Shown here in pieces: positions 6,454-9,131 of a stretch of DNA of 9,131 bases. Source of the stretch: Nonomuraea sp. (GTDB lineage: Bacteria; Actinomycetota; Actinomycetes; Streptosporangiales; Streptosporangiaceae). The notes beneath the pieces were generated by a model, which saw only the letters and a list, made by a program, of their open reading frames with translations, ran no database searches and was not told where the DNA came from. The stretch is from contig JABFVJ010000358.1 in NCBI GenBank assembly GCA_013362835.1, positions 1-9,131 of the forward strand, read 5' to 3'. A program made the position numbers and the translations under genes. The first letter of the stretch is position 1. Every line of letters begins with the position of its first letter.

Positions 6454-9131
6454 ACCGGAGCTCCTTAGAACAGTCCACGCTGGCCGAGGCGCTTGGCCAG
6501 CCAGTTGGAGCCGAAGATCAGGACGACGCCCGCCAGGCCCTTGAACAGGCCGACGGCGGTGGAGTAGCTGAAGGCGCCCTGGGTGATGCCGATGTAGTAG
6601 ACGTAGGTGTCGAAGACGTCGGCGACCCCGCGGTTCAGCGCGTTGGTCAGCAGCCAGATCTGCTCGAAGCCCGAGTCGAGCAGGTTGCCCGACATGAGGA
6701 TCGCCATGACCACGATCGTGGGGCGGATCGCGGGCAGCGTGACGTGCCAGAACTGCCGCAGGCGGCCGGCGCCGTCCATGCGGGCGGCCTCGTACAGGTC
6801 GGAGTTCACCCCGGCGAGGGCGGCCAGGTAGATGATCGTGCCCCAGCCGGTCTGCTTCCACAGGAGCTGGAAGATGACGATCGGCCGGAACCAGTCGGGC
6901 TGCGCCACGTAGTTGACCTTGGGGCCGCCGATCAGGTCGTGCACGGTCGTCGCGATCACCCCGAAGTCCACCGAGAACAGCAGGTACGTCAGCGAGGCGA
7001 CGATCGTCCAGGCCAGGAAGTGCGGGATGTAGATCAGCGACTGGATCGAGCGCTTGAGCACGTTGAGCCGCAGCTCGTTCAGCAGCAGGGCGACGATGAT
7101 CGGCGCGGGGAAGACGAACACCGCCGTCAGCAGGGCCAGGAAGAGCGTGTTGAACATCAGCCGGCCGAAGTCGGGGCCGGTGAACAGCTCCTCGAAGTGC
7201 TTCAGGCCGACCCACTCGCTGCCCGAGTAGCCCAGGAACGGGAGGAAGTCCTGGAAGGCGATGGTCAGGCCGTACATCGGCAGGTACTTGAAGATCGCGA
7301 AGTAGGCGACGCCGGGCAGCAGCATCAGGTACAGCCAGCGGTACCGCCGCAGTGCCGTGCGCACCGACAGCCTCTCTCGGCGGCGCCCGGGTTCCGCGGC
7401 CGCCTTCACGGGAGGCGGCGCCAGGTCGGTGGCCACAGCGGCCTCCTTTCGTGTGAGCGGCCCGGAGGGTGTCCCCCGGGCCGCTCAGAGGGTCAGTTGC
7501 CGAGTTTGGAGACCAGGTCGTTGACCTCGGCCGCGATCTGGGTGCCGCCGTTGTCGTACCAGCGCTTGATCTCGGCCCGCAGGCCCGCCTCGTCGAGCGC
7601 GCCGGACAGGAACTTGATCCGCGCGTCGGTGATGATCGGGTCGAGCGTCTGGCCCTTGGCGATCGCCGTGGGCGCGACGACGGCGAGCGCCGGGTTGTGC
7701 ACGGCCGTCTTCAGGTCCTCGGCCACGAGCTGCTCGCGCAGCTTGAGGTTGTCGTTGTGCGGCGCGTCGTCGTAGGCGAACGGGTACGCGCCGATGCCCA
7801 CGCTGACCGTGGTGCCGAGCTGGATGAACGCCTTGTCCACGTCGTTCTGGATGGCCTTGATCTTGGGGTCGTCCTGGTTGACGAGCAGGGCGGCGTTGTT
7901 CTCGACCTTGAAGTTGCGGCCCTCGATCCCGTTGCTGAGCAGGATGCCGCCCTCCTTGGAGGCCATCTTGTCCAGCACCTTCAGCACGTCGTCGAGCTGC
8001 TGCTCGGTCTGCACGCTCTGCCGGGAGATGGCGATCACGCCGTTGTAGCCGGTGAAGGGATAGGAGAACTTCTGGCCGTCGGGACGCTTGAGGTTGCCGA
8101 CCATGGCGACCTTGTCGAAGTCGTCCGGGTTCTTCTCCTTGAGCAGGTCGAGGAGCTGGATCGCCCGGACGTTCACGTCGATGATCATGCCGCCCTTGTC
8201 CTGGAAGAACGGCTCGTTCCACTTGGTGGAGTCGAGGGTGGCGAAGTCCGGGTTCACCAGGCCCTCGTCGATCATCTTCTTCACGAACTTGTTCGCGGTG
8301 ACGAACTCCTCGGTGTCGAACCCGGGGACGAGCTTGCCGTTGCGCTCACCCCAGCCGTTCGGGGCGCCGAACCAGGTCTCGATCACGTCGTACGGGCTGG
8401 CGCTGCCGTACTGGGGGGAGGGCCACTTGGGGATGATCAGGCCGTAGGTGTCCTTCTTGCCGTTGCCGTCGGGGTCCTTCTCGGTGAACGCCTTGGCGAC
8501 GGCGTACAGGTCGTCGACGGTCTCGGGCAGTTTCATGCCCACCTTGTCCAGCCAGTCCTTGCGCAGGACCACGGCCGAGCGGAGCAGCGGGCGAACCCGG
8601 TAGATGCCGTACGTCTTGCCGTTGGTGGAGGCGTTGCGCGCGGTCTGCTCGTCCTTGGGCTTGAGGTTCGGGTACTTGTCCAGCTTGCCGGTCAGGTCCC
8701 AGAACGCCCCGGCCTGGGCGGCCCGGACGAACGACGAGCTCTTGTCACCCTGGATGACCATGACCTGCGGCATCTTGTCCGAGGCCAGGGTGACGTTGGT
8801 CTTGTCGTTGTAGTCGGCGTTGGGCACCCACGTGATCTTGAGCTTCTTGCCGACCAGCTTCTCCATCGCGGTCTGCACCTCGCCGGCCGGGTCGGGGGCG
8901 GTGCCGAACAGCGGGACCATCATGGTCACCGTGCCGGAGTCGGACGCGGCCTCGCCGCCGCCGGAGCAGGCGGTGGCGGTCAGTGCCGTCGTTAGCGTTA
9001 ACACGGCGGCCATGAGGCGGCGGCGACGGGATGCGCTCATGAGTTCCCTTTCGAATGCAGGCGCGCCTCGTTCTCGGCGAAGAAGCGCTGGCAGAGCCAC
9101 GTGTTGAGGGTGATCCAGGCGCCGAAGCCGA

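Overview
The window is very GC-rich, uses GTG as well as ATG starts, and carries strong AAGGAGG-type ribosome binding sites. This fits a filamentous actinomycete (Streptosporangiales/Streptomycetales type); I cannot name the genus. Every gene I can support lies on the minus strand, so transcription runs from high to low coordinates. No stretch longer than about 300 bases lacks a gene, and I saw no tRNA, rRNA, CRISPR array, transposase or attachment site.

Right block (about 9131 to 2986): a pectin-derived oligosaccharide uptake and cleavage operon. In transcription order it holds the last 30 codons of an unidentified gene entering from outside the window, a lipoprotein solute-binding protein (LplA type), two ABC permeases (LplB and LplC types) and an 853-residue cytoplasmic protein of the YetA/PcRGLX family (polysaccharide lyase family 26-like, exo-rhamnogalacturonan lyase). 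The same types occur together in the Bacillus subtilis lplABCD-yetA cluster. Junctions are tight: ATGA overlap, 56-bp gap with a strong hairpin, 11-bp gap, GTGA overlap. The likely job is import of rhamnogalacturonan fragments followed by intracellular cleavage. No ATPase subunit and no regulator are present, so the ATPase is probably a shared MsmK/MsmX-type protein encoded elsewhere. A GC-rich hairpin just after the lyase stop codon probably ends the transcript.

Left block (about 2985 to 5): an ABC-F translation-factor ATPase, a 71-residue basic helix-turn-helix protein, and a crotonase-fold (enoyl-CoA hydratase/isomerase) enzyme. The set recalls, in changed order, the Mycobacterium tuberculosis Rv1472 (echA12)-Rv1473-Rv1473A neighbourhood. 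The crotonase has Gln at one hydratase catalytic Glu position and an Asp placed as in dienoyl-CoA isomerases. A 44-bp nested inverted repeat sits midway between the helix-turn-helix gene and the crotonase gene.

The most useful points for a second look are the nested palindrome at 884-927, the intercistronic hairpin at 7454-7487, the altered crotonase active site, and the Lpl/YetA-type operon in an actinomycete. I did not find clear evidence of a wholly new kind of system.
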